Shown here in pieces: positions 24,358 to 32,336 of a stretch of 64,000 nucleotides of DNA; the first letter of the stretch is position 1, and every line of letters begins with the position of its first letter. The translations under genes were made by a program, and so were the position numbers. The DNA lies in NCBI GenBank assembly GCA_004556745.1, contig SFFY01000006.1, forward strand, positions 4,778 to 68,777, in the 5' to 3' direction. The notes beneath the pieces were generated by a model. The model was given only the letters and a program-made list of their open reading frames with translations, had not been told where the DNA came from and ran no database searches. Source of the stretch: Bacteroidales bacterium (GTDB lineage Bacteria > Bacteroidota > Bacteroidia > Bacteroidales > Bacteroidaceae).

Positions 24358-25908
24358 TCATCTCTTTTTCGGGCGCAGCGACACGAGGGGCACAATCATC
24401 TCGTCCATAGATACGCCGCCGTGCTGGAAGGTGTCTTTATAGTACTGCACGTAATAATTATAATTGTTGGGATAAGCGAAGAAGCGGGCACCAGTGGCGA
24501 AGATATAGGTTGTGGAAAGGTTGGGCGCGGGCAACTGAATGGTGCGCGGCTGCTTCACCTCAAATACCTCGCGGGCGTTGTAGTTGAGATTTTTGCCGAG
24601 TTTGTAGCGCAGGTTGGTGTTCACGTTCTTGTCGCCCACCACCTTTGTCGGCTGGTCCACGCGAATGCTGCCGTGGTCGGTAGTGATGAGGATTTCGTAG
24701 TCGAGGCGCGCGAGGCGGTCGAAGAGTTCCTTGATGGGCGTGTGTTTGAACCACGAAAGCGTGATGCTGCGGTAGGCCGCCTCGTTGGCAGCCAGTTCGC
24801 GCACCATTTTCGACTCGGTGCGGGCGTGCGAGAGTATGTCGATGAAGTTTACCACCAACACGTTCAGCGGCGACTGCGTCAGCTCGTTCATCTGCGAGAG
24901 CAGGCGGTCGGCGGCAACCGAGTCGTTGAGCTTGTGGTATGTAAACGTTTCCTTGCGCCTGAAACGCGCCATTTGCTCACGCAGGAGTGCCTCTTCGTGG
25001 AGGTTCTTGCCCTCTTCGTCCTCCTCGTCCACCCAAAGTGCGGGGTACATTTCCTTGATTTGCAGGGGCATCAGTCCCGAGAAAATGGCGTTGCGGGCGT
25101 ATTGCGTGGCGGTAGGCAAAATGCTGAAGTAGGCATCTTCGTCGATGTCGAAGTCATCGGCCAGTTCGCGGCTGAGCACGCGCCACTGGTCGAAGCGAAA
25201 ATTATCTAGTACCAGCAGAAACACCTTTTTGCCCGACGAGAGCAGGGGGAAGACGCGGCGCTTCATCACGTCGGGGCTAAGCATGGGGCGGTTGTCCGAG
25301 GCTGCGATCCACGCGGCGTAGTTCTTCATGATGAACTTGGCGAAATTTCTGTTGGCATCGGCTTTCTGCATTTGCAGCATCTCATTCATCGCGCCGTCGG
25401 TCTGCGAAAGTTCCAACTCCCAGTACACCAACTTTTTATAGAGTTCTTTCCAGCCCTCCGCATCAAGGTTTTCCGACATTTGAAGGTCAATTTTGGAAAA
25501 CTCCTGCCGGTAACCCGTCTGCGTGGCTTCCTGCACGATTTCGCGGCGGTGTATGTTCTTCTTGATACTCAGCAGTATTTGGTTGGGATTGACGGGCTTG
25601 ATGAGATAGTCGGCGATTTTCGCGCCGATGGCCTGGTCCATAATATTTTCTTCCTCGTTTTTCGTCACCATCACCACGGGCGTATTCACCCCGCGCTCTT
25701 TCAGCTGCGAAAGCGTTTCGAGGCCGCTGAGGCCTGGCATGTTTTCATCGAGAAATATCAGGTCGAAATCTTCTTTCTCGCACAGTTCGAGCGCGTCCGA
25801 TCCGTTGGAAGCGGAGGATATATCATAACCTTTCTTTTCGAGAAACAAGATGTGGGCGCGGAGCAAGTCAATCTCGTCGTCCACCCAAAGCAGTCTGCCG
25901 TTTGTCAT
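24358..25908 (-). CDS. porX: PorX-type response regulator (REC plus PglZ)
   Basis: 516 residues from the ATG at 25906-25908 (MTNGRLLWVDDEIDLL), which begins directly at the receiver domain; an upstream in-frame ATG at 25959 adds residues outside any domain. The REC domain (1-120) has D10/D11, phosphoacceptor D54 (FLDENMPG), T82 and K104. After a helical linker, a PglZ/alkaline-phosphatase-like domain (about 200-516) has VFLLVLDNFRFDQW, NAIFSGLMP, VVNFIDILSH and LITTDHGSIR, with metal ligands Asp and His. In Porphyromonas, PorX with kinase PorY controls type IX secretion genes, so a similar role is likely here. No porY is in the window. Confidence 0.92.
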   Translation of the reverse strand: MTNGRLLWVDDEIDLLRAHILFLEKKGYDISSASNGSDALELCEKEDFDLIFLDENMPGLSGLETLSQLKERGVNTPVVMVTKNEEENIMDQAIGAKIADYLIKPVNPNQILLSIKKNIHRREIVQEATQTGYRQEFSKIDLQMSENLDAEGWKELYKKLVYWELELSQTDGAMNEMLQMQKADANRNFAKFIMKNYAAWIAASDNRPMLSPDVMKRRVFPLLSSGKKVFLLVLDNFRFDQWRVLSRELADDFDIDEDAYFSILPTATQYARNAIFSGLMPLQIKEMYPALWVDEEDEEGKNLHEEALLREQMARFRRKETFTYHKLNDSVAADRLLSQMNELTQSPLNVLVVNFIDILSHARTESKMVRELAANEAAYRSITLSWFKHTPIKELFDRLARLDYEILITTDHGSIRVDQPTKVVGDKNVNTNLRYKLGKNLNYNAREVFEVKQPRTIQLPAPNLSTTYIFATGARFFAYPNNYNYYVQYYKDTFQHGGVSMDEMIVPLVSLRPKKR

Positions 25909-25959
25909 TGCGGTACAATATAAATTCAAAGGCGAAGTTACGGAAAAAAGGCGCAGCAC

Positions 25960-26096
25960 GCCTTCTCATGATGCTTAAAAATGCCTATTATCACGTATGA
26001 GAATGGCAAAAATAGTAATTTTGCAGAAGATTTCATGCTTTGCAAATACAATACCCCGTGCACCGCGCTGCGCAGAAAGACAACTGAAAGTTGTCA
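25960..26096. other. Gap upstream of porX
   Basis: About 140 bp with no supported gene. It lies between the porX leader and the TTGTC/GACAA array that follows. TAACTTCG near porX (complement of about 25931-25938) is a near-match to a -7 box, without a -33 box. Confidence 0.45.
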
Positions 26097-26212
26097 GAAA
26101 GTTGTCCCGGTTGTCGTCATAATAAAACGGCAGCATAGACAATAAGTTGTCAAAAGTTGTCCCGGTTGTCGTAATAATAAAAACGACAACATAGACAACT
26201 ATAGACAACTCA
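26097..26212. repeat. 55-bp direct repeats rich in GTTGTC/GACAAC
   Basis: GTTGTCCCGGTTGTCGT starts at 26101 and again at 26156, each followed by AATAATAAAA, a CGRCARCATAGACAA segment and further GACAAC. The two units are about 85 percent alike. Many GTTGTC and GACAAC hexamers in both directions make an operator-like cluster between divergently transcribed porX and the cation transporter gene. Another TTTTATACGCCC hairpin lies at about 26257-26275. Confidence 0.7.
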
Positions 26213-26353
26213 GAGACTGACATTCATACGCTTAATATGACGACAACAGAGACAACGGGGCGTATTTTATACGCCCGCAGCGCTATATAAGATATAAACC
26301 ATCTTTCATATTTTATTTGCAGTTCCTTCCACCTCCCACTCATTATATATATT

Positions 26354-27250
26354 ATGACAACAACCTCTTCACGCGAGCACAGCATCTACCGCATCACGCT
26401 CCTGGGCAGCGCGGGCAACGTGCTGTTGCTCATCTTCAAGTTCGTGGCGGGTATCCTCGGCGGCAGCGCGGCCATGATAGCAGACGCCGTGCATTCGCTT
26501 TCCGATTTTGCCACCGACATCGTTGTCCTGCTCTTCGTGCGCCTTTCCGGCCGCCCCTCCGATAGCGACCACGATTTCGGCCATGGCAAATACGAAACGC
26601 TCGCTACCGTAATCGTAGGCCTCATGCTCATGGCCGTCGGCATCGGCGTGCTTTGGAACGGTGCGGCGGCCATCTACCGCAGCATCAATGGCGAAATCCT
26701 GCCGCAACCCGGCAACATCGCGCTCATAGCCGCCCTCGTGTCCATCGTTGTCAAGGAACTGCTCTATCAGGCAACGGTGCGCGTAGGCCGCTCCACGGGC
26801 TCGCAGGCCGTCGTGGCCAATGCGTGGCATCATCGCAGCGACGCCCTCTCGTCCATCGGCACCACCCTCGGCATCGGCGGCGCGATCCTCTTGGGCGAGA
26901 ACTGGCGCGTGCTCGACCCCATTGCCGCACTCGTCGTGAGCTTCTTTATCATCAAAGTCGCCCTGCGCCTCTTCCTCCCGGGCATGGAGGAACTGCTCGA
27001 AAAGTCGCTGCCCGAAACAGAGGAAGACTTTATCATCGACACCATCCTCGAAGAACCCGGCACTTCCGACCCGCACAACCTGCGCACCCGCCGCATCGGC
27101 AGCTATTGCGCCATTGAAGTTCACTTCCGCATGGCGGGCACCACCACCATCAACGACGCCCACGCCGCTACCCGTCGCATCGAGGACAAGCTCCGCGCCC
27201 GCTTCGGTGCGCACACCATAATCAATACGCACGTGGAGCCAGTGAAATAG
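26354..27250 (+). CDS. Cation diffusion facilitator family transporter
   Basis: 298 residues. Six membrane helices with the CDF metal-site motifs: MIADAVHSLSDFATD in helix 2 (the HxxxD type), DHDFGHGKYE in the following loop, and AWHHRSDALSSIGT in helix 5. The C-terminal cytoplasmic domain (about 210-298) ends with an IINTHVEP segment typical of the metal-sensing ferredoxin-like fold. It should export divalent metals such as Zn, Fe or Co by proton exchange; the metal cannot be fixed from sequence alone. Confidence 0.92.
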   Translation: MTTTSSREHSIYRITLLGSAGNVLLLIFKFVAGILGGSAAMIADAVHSLSDFATDIVVLLFVRLSGRPSDSDHDFGHGKYETLATVIVGLMLMAVGIGVLWNGAAAIYRSINGEILPQPGNIALIAALVSIVVKELLYQATVRVGRSTGSQAVVANAWHHRSDALSSIGTTLGIGGAILLGENWRVLDPIAALVVSFFIIKVALRLFLPGMEELLEKSLPETEEDFIIDTILEEPGTSDPHNLRTRRIGSYCAIEVHFRMAGTTTINDAHAATRRIEDKLRARFGAHTIINTHVEPVK

Positions 27251-27268
27251 GATTTTCCACCTGAAATA

Positions 27269-27290
27269 GCTGCCCCGCATATAGGGCAGC
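27269..27290 (+). terminator. First stem-loop after the CDF transporter gene
   Basis: GCTGCCC (27269-27275) pairs with GGGCAGC (27284-27290), 18 bp after the stop codon. There is no immediate T tract; a second, stronger terminator hairpin follows at 27297-27339. Confidence 0.5.
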
Positions 27291-27296
27291 ATCTGC

Positions 27297-27339
27297 TATC
27301 TCCGAGCAAGTTTTTACTTTCTCGGAGATATTTTTTATT
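27297..27339 (+). terminator. Terminator hairpin opening cassette A
   Basis: TATCTCCGAG (27297-27306) and CTCGGAGATA (27321-27330) form the stem, followed by TTTTTTATT. The homologous hairpin in cassette B (47968-48010) changes one base pair while keeping pairing. Confidence 0.8.
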
Positions 27340-27525
27340 ATCAGCAAGATATTTTTTACTATCCTATAAGAAATAGTTTGTTACAAAGTTTGTAACATGT
27401 ATTACAAAGTTTGTAACACGTGTTAGCAAGTTTATAACAAGCGTTACAAAGTTTGTAACAAAAAATATCTGCGCAGACAGTAAAAAATTGCTTGATGATA
27501 GGGAAAAATTTCAAGGAGAAAGGAA
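27297..27525. repeat. Cassette A: four 15-bp palindromes at 21-bp spacing
   Basis: After the terminator hairpin, short arms TTTTTTACTATC (27353-27364) and GACAGTAAAAAA (27475-27486) enclose four near-identical palindromes TTACAAAGTTTGTAA at 27381, 27402, 27423 and 27444. The spacing is exactly 21 bp, two turns of B-DNA. The flank TTTCAAGGAGAAAGGAA (27509-27525) closes the cassette. A second cassette lies at 47968-48174. The rest of this 464-bp gap has no gene before the PiT promoter. Confidence 0.88.
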
Positions 27526-27650
27526 GAAATTGCTCGGCGACGCGAAAGAGACATCCCAAAGGCGTATTGATTTTAAGCAAGGTCATCCAACTCATCGCGT
27601 ATATATAAATATGTATGCCCCTTTCTGCGCAGAAAATACGTAATAATTTT

Positions 27651-27681
27651 TTTGCACTTTCGTAAACAACACTTAACTTTG
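27651..27681 (+). promoter_or_regulatory. Promoter of the phosphate transporter gene
   Basis: TTTG (27651-27654), 19 bp, TAACTTTG (27674-27681): a full Bacteroidetes consensus. Initiation near 27688 leaves a leader of about 27 nt. Confidence 0.82.
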
Positions 27682-27714
27682 TAGCAGAAAAACGTTTTTC
27701 TCTATATATCTCTT

Positions 27715-29964
27715 ATGGATTTAATGTATTTAGGAATACTCATATTCCTGTGCCTGCTTGCGACTTTCGACCTCTCGGTCGGCGTAGCCAACGACGCTGT
27801 AAACTTCCTTAGTCCAGCGGTGGGCACGAAGGCCGCCAAGTTCCGCACCATTCTCACTGTTGCCGCGCTTGGCATTTTTGTAGGCGCTTCCACGTCGAGC
27901 GGCATGATGGACATCGCACGCCATGGTATCCTCAACCCGCATTATTACACTTTGGACGACGTGATGTGCATCTTCCTCGCCGTGGCGGCGACGGACGTTA
28001 TTCTCCTCGATATTTTCAACACGTTAGGCATGCCCACTTCTACCACGGTATCGATGGTATTCGGGCTTTTGGGCGGCAGCACCGCACTTGCCATGAGCAA
28101 GATGACGGAGGCGGGCCACACGTATGCCGATCTCATCAACACGGACAAGGCGCTGAGCGTAATTATCGGCATTTTCCTGAGCGTCGCCATAGCCTTCGTG
28201 TTCGGTTTAATCGTGATGTGGATTGCACGTATCGTGTTCACATTCAACTACAAGAAGCATCTTCGCTGGAGCATCGCTATATTTGGCGGCGTGGGCGTTA
28301 CTTCTATATTTTACTTCCTGCTCGTGAGCGGCCTGCGCAACAGCCAAATCCTGAGCAGCATCGGCTGGACGCCGGATTGGATTGACGCGCACAAGGGCAC
28401 TATCCTGCTCGTGAGTTTCGCGGCGTTTACCGTACTGATGGAGGTGCTGCATCTGCTCAAAGTGAACATCTTCAAAATCATCGTGCTCTTCGGCACGTTC
28501 TCTCTCGCCATGGCCTTTGCGGGCAACGACCTCGTGAACTTCATCGGTACGCCGCTGGCCGGTTTGGAGGCGTTCCTCGATTTCAGCCATAACGGCGCGG
28601 GGCAGAATGGCGAGCAATACGTAGTGCACGTGCTGGCCGGCGACTCTACCCTGCCGGGCAAGCAATGGTTCCTCATCGGCGCGGGCATTATCATGACCGT
28701 GGCCATCTGCACCTCCAAGAAGGCGCACAAGGTGATTGAGACCTCCGTGAGCCTGTCGCGTCAGGACGACGGCGAAGAAGTGTTCAGTTCCTCAAAAATT
28801 GCCCGAAAGACCGTGCGCTCGGTACTTGCCACCACGGCTCAGATATCCAAATACGTGCCCGAAGGCGCGAAAAAATGGATTGATTCGCGTTTCGACACAG
28901 AGGAAGTGCAACTCAACGAAGGCGCAGCGTTCGACCTCGTGCGTGCCTCGGTGAACCTCGTGCTTGCAGGCTTGCTCATCGTGATCGGCACCACGTTCCA
29001 ACTGCCGCTCTCCACAACCTACGTGGCGTTTATGGTAGCCATGGGTTCGTCGCTCGCCGACCGCGCCTGGGGTCGCGAAACTGCTGTTTACCGCATTACG
29101 GGTGTGATAACCGTGATCGGCGGCTGGTTCATCACAGCCGGCGCGGCCATGCTGCTCAGTTTCTTCATCGCCACCATCAACCACCTGGGCGGCTTCATTG
29201 CCATGCTGGTGGTGATTGCCACAGTGGCATTTGTCATCATCAACAACAACCGCAAGTTTAAGAAGAAGCAGGACAGCGAGAACGTCGACCTCGTGTTCCG
29301 CCAGTTGGTGCGCAGCCACGACAAGGAAGAAATATGGCAGTTGCTGCTGCAACACGTGCGCGAGACGCAGGGCACGCTCATCGACTTCACACGCCAGGCT
29401 TTCCGCGACATCACCTACGGCTTGATGCACGAGAACATCAAGTCGCTGCGCACCGCTGCCGCTGCTATCGAAGAGGAAAAGAGCGTGTGGAAACGCTATC
29501 GCCGCAAGGAGATATTGGGTATGCGCAAAATCGACTACCTGCTTGCCGTGGAGAAAAACACGTGGTTCCACCTCGGTTGCAACAACGCCACTCAGATTAT
29601 ATATTGCCTCAAGCGTATGCTCGAGCCTATTAACGAGCATGTGGACAATAACTTTAATCCGATGCCGCAGGAATACGTGGAAGAATTTATCCCGATATGC
29701 AACGACGTGGAGCAACTGCTCGAAAACGTGTCGCGCATGATCCGCTCCGGCAATTTCTCCAACGCCGACGAATATCTCGTTGAGGGCAACGCTATCAAGA
29801 GCCGCATCTCGCAAATCCGCCACAAGCAGCAGGATCAAATCCAGAAACTCGACAGCAACATACGCACCACCCTGCTCTATCTGAGCACGTTGCAAGAGAC
29901 GCAAGAGTTGGTAAGCATGGCCCGCCACTTGCTCCGCGCCAGCAAGAGGTTCCAGGTGTCGTAA
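27715..29964 (+). CDS. PiT-family inorganic phosphate transporter with C-terminal PhoU-like region
   Basis: 749 residues. The N-terminal PiT signature DLSVGVANDAVNFLSPAVGT (20-39) and a second one in the middle (FAGNDLVNFIGTPLAG) mark the inverted-repeat transporter core, with about ten membrane helices. Sodium- or proton-coupled phosphate uptake is expected. From about residue 510 the protein is soluble and helical, carrying a PhoU-like region (DFTRQAFRDITYGLMHENIKSLR and later helices), a fusion seen in Bacteroidetes and likely to regulate transport. It has its own promoter and is followed after 18 nt by a PLP-fold gene. Confidence 0.92.
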   Translation: MDLMYLGILIFLCLLATFDLSVGVANDAVNFLSPAVGTKAAKFRTILTVAALGIFVGASTSSGMMDIARHGILNPHYYTLDDVMCIFLAVAATDVILLDIFNTLGMPTSTTVSMVFGLLGGSTALAMSKMTEAGHTYADLINTDKALSVIIGIFLSVAIAFVFGLIVMWIARIVFTFNYKKHLRWSIAIFGGVGVTSIFYFLLVSGLRNSQILSSIGWTPDWIDAHKGTILLVSFAAFTVLMEVLHLLKVNIFKIIVLFGTFSLAMAFAGNDLVNFIGTPLAGLEAFLDFSHNGAGQNGEQYVVHVLAGDSTLPGKQWFLIGAGIIMTVAICTSKKAHKVIETSVSLSRQDDGEEVFSSSKIARKTVRSVLATTAQISKYVPEGAKKWIDSRFDTEEVQLNEGAAFDLVRASVNLVLAGLLIVIGTTFQLPLSTTYVAFMVAMGSSLADRAWGRETAVYRITGVITVIGGWFITAGAAMLLSFFIATINHLGGFIAMLVVIATVAFVIINNNRKFKKKQDSENVDLVFRQLVRSHDKEEIWQLLLQHVRETQGTLIDFTRQAFRDITYGLMHENIKSLRTAAAAIEEEKSVWKRYRRKEILGMRKIDYLLAVEKNTWFHLGCNNATQIIYCLKRMLEPINEHVDNNFNPMPQEYVEEFIPICNDVEQLLENVSRMIRSGNFSNADEYLVEGNAIKSRISQIRHKQQDQIQKLDSNIRTTLLYLSTLQETQELVSMARHLLRASKRFQVS

Positions 29965-29982
29965 AACGGCTTCATATCTGAT

Positions 29983-30954
29983 ATGCACCACCTCATACGC
30001 CCCAACATATATAAGTTGCTCGACAACCCTGCCGATAACAACAAGCCGGCAGAGGGAAAAGCCGCGCCGTCGCCCTTCGACCGTTTCGAGGGACTGCGCG
30101 GCATCAATCCCGCGTGCATCTTCGGGCCTTATGCCACGGGCGTAGCAGGACTGATTGACCTGATGGTGCGCGTCTTTTGCACACCGCAATACGACAATAT
30201 CCTGATTGCCCGCCCCTGCGACGAGGCGTGGCTGCGGCTGGCAAGGTTCAACGACGTGGAATATCGCTGCACGGACATCGCCTCTGACCTTGCGCCCGAT
30301 GCCAATGCCATTAAAACCACAAAGAACAACCGCAGCAAACTCCTGCTGCTTAGTCACCCTAATAGTGTGTTGGGCAGCATCATCAGCACAGAGCGGGCAA
30401 GGGAAATTGCGGCGGGCTTCGACGGACTGACCATTGTGGATGAAAGCCTTCTCGACTTTGCAAACAAGCCTTCGCTGCTGCCACTTTTGAGCGAAAACAG
30501 GAAAATGGTTATCTTGCGCAGCGTGTACCGACAAAGCACCGACGAGCAACCGCTCGGCTTTGCCATCGCCGCACCCGAAACGGTGCAGGTTTTGCAAAAA
30601 GCAGGCACCCTGCTCGATACCTACGACCCCGACTGGCAAGCGGCGGCGACCCGACAGAAAGCCTACAACGACGTGCACACTTGGCGCTGCACTCTCATCG
30701 ACGAACGGCGAAAAGTGGCCCCCGCCATCGCCCAGTTGCCCAACTGCACGGGCGTACTGCCAGGGTTCGGCGACTTCGTGGTGGCACGCTTCAAGAACGC
30801 GGAGAGCGTGGCGCAAAGGCTCGGCGAGGAGGGCATTCCCTTCAAAAAGATTACGGAGATAGAAGGCTACGGCGACTATCTGCGCCTGCCCATACGCCTG
30901 CCCCACCAAAACACCGAGTTGCTGCGCGTGCTGCGCACCCACAACCTGCGCTGA
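29983..30954 (+). CDS. HisC/CobD-like PLP-fold aminotransferase homologue lacking the catalytic lysine
   Basis: 323 residues with the class I/II aminotransferase fold. HPNSVLG (125-131) stands where NPNNPTG is expected and VDESLLDF (152-159) where VDEAYIDF is expected. The normally invariant internal-aldimine lysine of the S-x-SK segment is replaced: ILRSVYRQSTDEQPLGFAIA places Arg183 at that position. Without the lysine, normal transamination should not work. It may bind PLP or substrate without catalysis, or do something else. It lies 18 nt after the phosphate transporter gene. Confidence 0.72.
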   Translation: MHHLIRPNIYKLLDNPADNNKPAEGKAAPSPFDRFEGLRGINPACIFGPYATGVAGLIDLMVRVFCTPQYDNILIARPCDEAWLRLARFNDVEYRCTDIASDLAPDANAIKTTKNNRSKLLLLSHPNSVLGSIISTERAREIAAGFDGLTIVDESLLDFANKPSLLPLLSENRKMVILRSVYRQSTDEQPLGFAIAAPETVQVLQKAGTLLDTYDPDWQAAATRQKAYNDVHTWRCTLIDERRKVAPAIAQLPNCTGVLPGFGDFVVARFKNAESVAQRLGEEGIPFKKITEIEGYGDYLRLPIRLPHQNTELLRVLRTHNLR

Positions 30955-30985
30955 AAACCCTTAGACAGCAACAGACACACCTGTC

Positions 30986-31018
30986 TTGTTTACTCGTAAA
31001 CTCGTAAACTCGTTTACT
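30986..31018. repeat. Octamer array between the PLP-fold gene and galE
   Basis: TTGTTTACTCGTAAACTCG and the following units (complementary to AGTAAACG) run in sequence. The stretch is partly palindromic (GTTTACTCGTAAAC). No gene lies in the 217-bp gap. Confidence 0.7.
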
Positions 31019-31108
31019 AAAAGCGTTACAAAAATGCTAAATCTCGAAAAATACGGGAGAAAACGGCATTTTGTGCGCAAAAACAAGGCTTCTTTTAGGG
31101 GAAAAACA

Positions 31109-31116
31109 TAATTTTG
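31109..31116 (+). promoter_or_regulatory. Possible -7 box of galE
   Basis: TAATTTTG matches TAnnTTTG, 55 bp before the galE ATG. There is no TTTG at the usual upstream distance (nearest is 31070-31073, too far). Confidence 0.45.
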
Positions 31117-31171
31117 CCATAATAAAAGCACGAAAGACAAGATCTCACTTTTTTCAAAATACCAAACCACT

Positions 31172-32212
31172 ATGAAAAAGACCATTTTGGTGACGGGCGG
31201 TACCGGTTTCATCGGTTCGCACACCACCGTAGAACTGCAAAACGCCGGCTACGACGTAGTTATCGTGGACAATCTGAGTAACTCTCAGGCAGATGTCGTG
31301 GACGGCATCGAGAAGATTACGGGCATTCGCCCCGCTTTTGAGGAAGTGGACTGCTGCGACCTCGCAGGCCTCGAAGCTGTTTTCCAAAAATATCCCGGCA
31401 TTCAGGGCATTATCCACTTCGCCGCCTCCAAGGCTGTGGGCGAAAGCGTGGAGAAACCCCTGATGTACTACGAAAACAACCTTCTCAGCCTTATCAACCT
31501 CTTGAAACTGATGCCGAAATACGACGTTAAGGGCATCATCTTCTCTTCTTCCTGCACCGTTTACGGTCAGCCCGATCCCGAAAACCTGCCCGTAACGGAA
31601 GAAGCTCCGATCAAGAAGGCAGAAAGCCCCTACGGCAACACGAAGCAAATCAACGAGGAAATCGTGCAGGACTACGTGAAGAGCGGCGCACCTATCTCCG
31701 CTATCCTGCTGCGCTACTTCAACCCCATCGGCTCGCACCCCTCTGGCATCATCGGTGAAATGCCTAATGGCGTTCCCGCTAACCTTATCCCCTACCTCAC
31801 GCAAACGGCTATCGGCATCCGTCCCTGCCTCTCCGTGTTCGGTGATGACTACGACACGCCCGACGGCTCCTGCATCCGCGACTTTATCTACGTGCTCGAC
31901 CTCGCTAAGGCACACGTGGCAGCCATGGCACGCATCCTCGAAGGCAAGAACACCGAACCCGTGGAAATCTACAACGTGGGCACCGGCAACGGCGTGAGCG
32001 TGTTTGAACTCATCAACACGTTCGAGAAGTGCACCGGCGTGAAACTCAACTACAAGGTTGCTCCCCGTCGCCCGGGCGACATCGAAAAGGTTTGGGGCAA
32101 CGTGGACAAGGCCAACAAGGTGCTTGGCTGGAAAGCCGTACACACGCTCGAAGAAGCCCTCTCTTCTGCATGGAACTGGCAGAAAGTGCTGCGTGAGCGC
32201 GGCATCATGTAA
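31172..32212 (+). CDS. galE: UDP-glucose 4-epimerase
   Basis: 346 residues, the usual length. The Rossmann motif is GGTGFIGSH (9-17), and the catalytic SSSCTVYG plus YGNTK (YxxxK) pair is present. NPIGSHPSG and the CIRDFIYVLDLAKAH segment are typical of GalE. It interconverts UDP-glucose and UDP-galactose in the cytoplasm, and could feed the exopolysaccharide locus in this window. A terminator directly follows, so it is probably monocistronic. Confidence 0.95.
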   Translation: MKKTILVTGGTGFIGSHTTVELQNAGYDVVIVDNLSNSQADVVDGIEKITGIRPAFEEVDCCDLAGLEAVFQKYPGIQGIIHFAASKAVGESVEKPLMYYENNLLSLINLLKLMPKYDVKGIIFSSSCTVYGQPDPENLPVTEEAPIKKAESPYGNTKQINEEIVQDYVKSGAPISAILLRYFNPIGSHPSGIIGEMPNGVPANLIPYLTQTAIGIRPCLSVFGDDYDTPDGSCIRDFIYVLDLAKAHVAAMARILEGKNTEPVEIYNVGTGNGVSVFELINTFEKCTGVKLNYKVAPRRPGDIEKVWGNVDKANKVLGWKAVHTLEEALSSAWNWQKVLRERGIM

Positions 32213-32227
32213 GCCATAAACGACATA

Positions 32228-32290
32228 CGGATACCATCGGCAGGCATATCCTTGGAAAAGGACATTCCAAGCCAATGGTATCCGTTTTTA
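32228..32290 (+). terminator. Terminator after galE
   Basis: CGGATACCAT (32228-32237) pairs with ATGGTATCCG (32275-32284), with an inner CTTGGAA/TTCCAAG stem, followed by TTTTTATAG. The large branched stem lies 16 nt after the stop codon. Confidence 0.75.
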
Positions 32291-32336
32291 TAGATATTGG
32301 AGAACTCTATATAGATTAAAACTCCCCTAAAAAGAA

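Noticed and set aside
27381..27458. Regular repeats that could suggest a CRISPR array
   Set aside because: Units are 15-bp palindromes with 6-bp spacers at a 21-bp period; CRISPR repeats are longer with unique spacers of 30 bp or more, and no cas gene is near.
28792..30942. 716-codon open frame on the minus strand
   Set aside because: It lies antisense to the phosphate transporter and the PLP-fold gene, which both have clear family motifs; long antisense frames follow from GC-rich codon use.
31070..31116. TTTG at 31070 paired with TAATTTTG at 31109 as a full galE promoter
   Set aside because: The spacer is 35 bp, far beyond the 19-21 bp consensus; only the -7 box was kept as a tentative feature.
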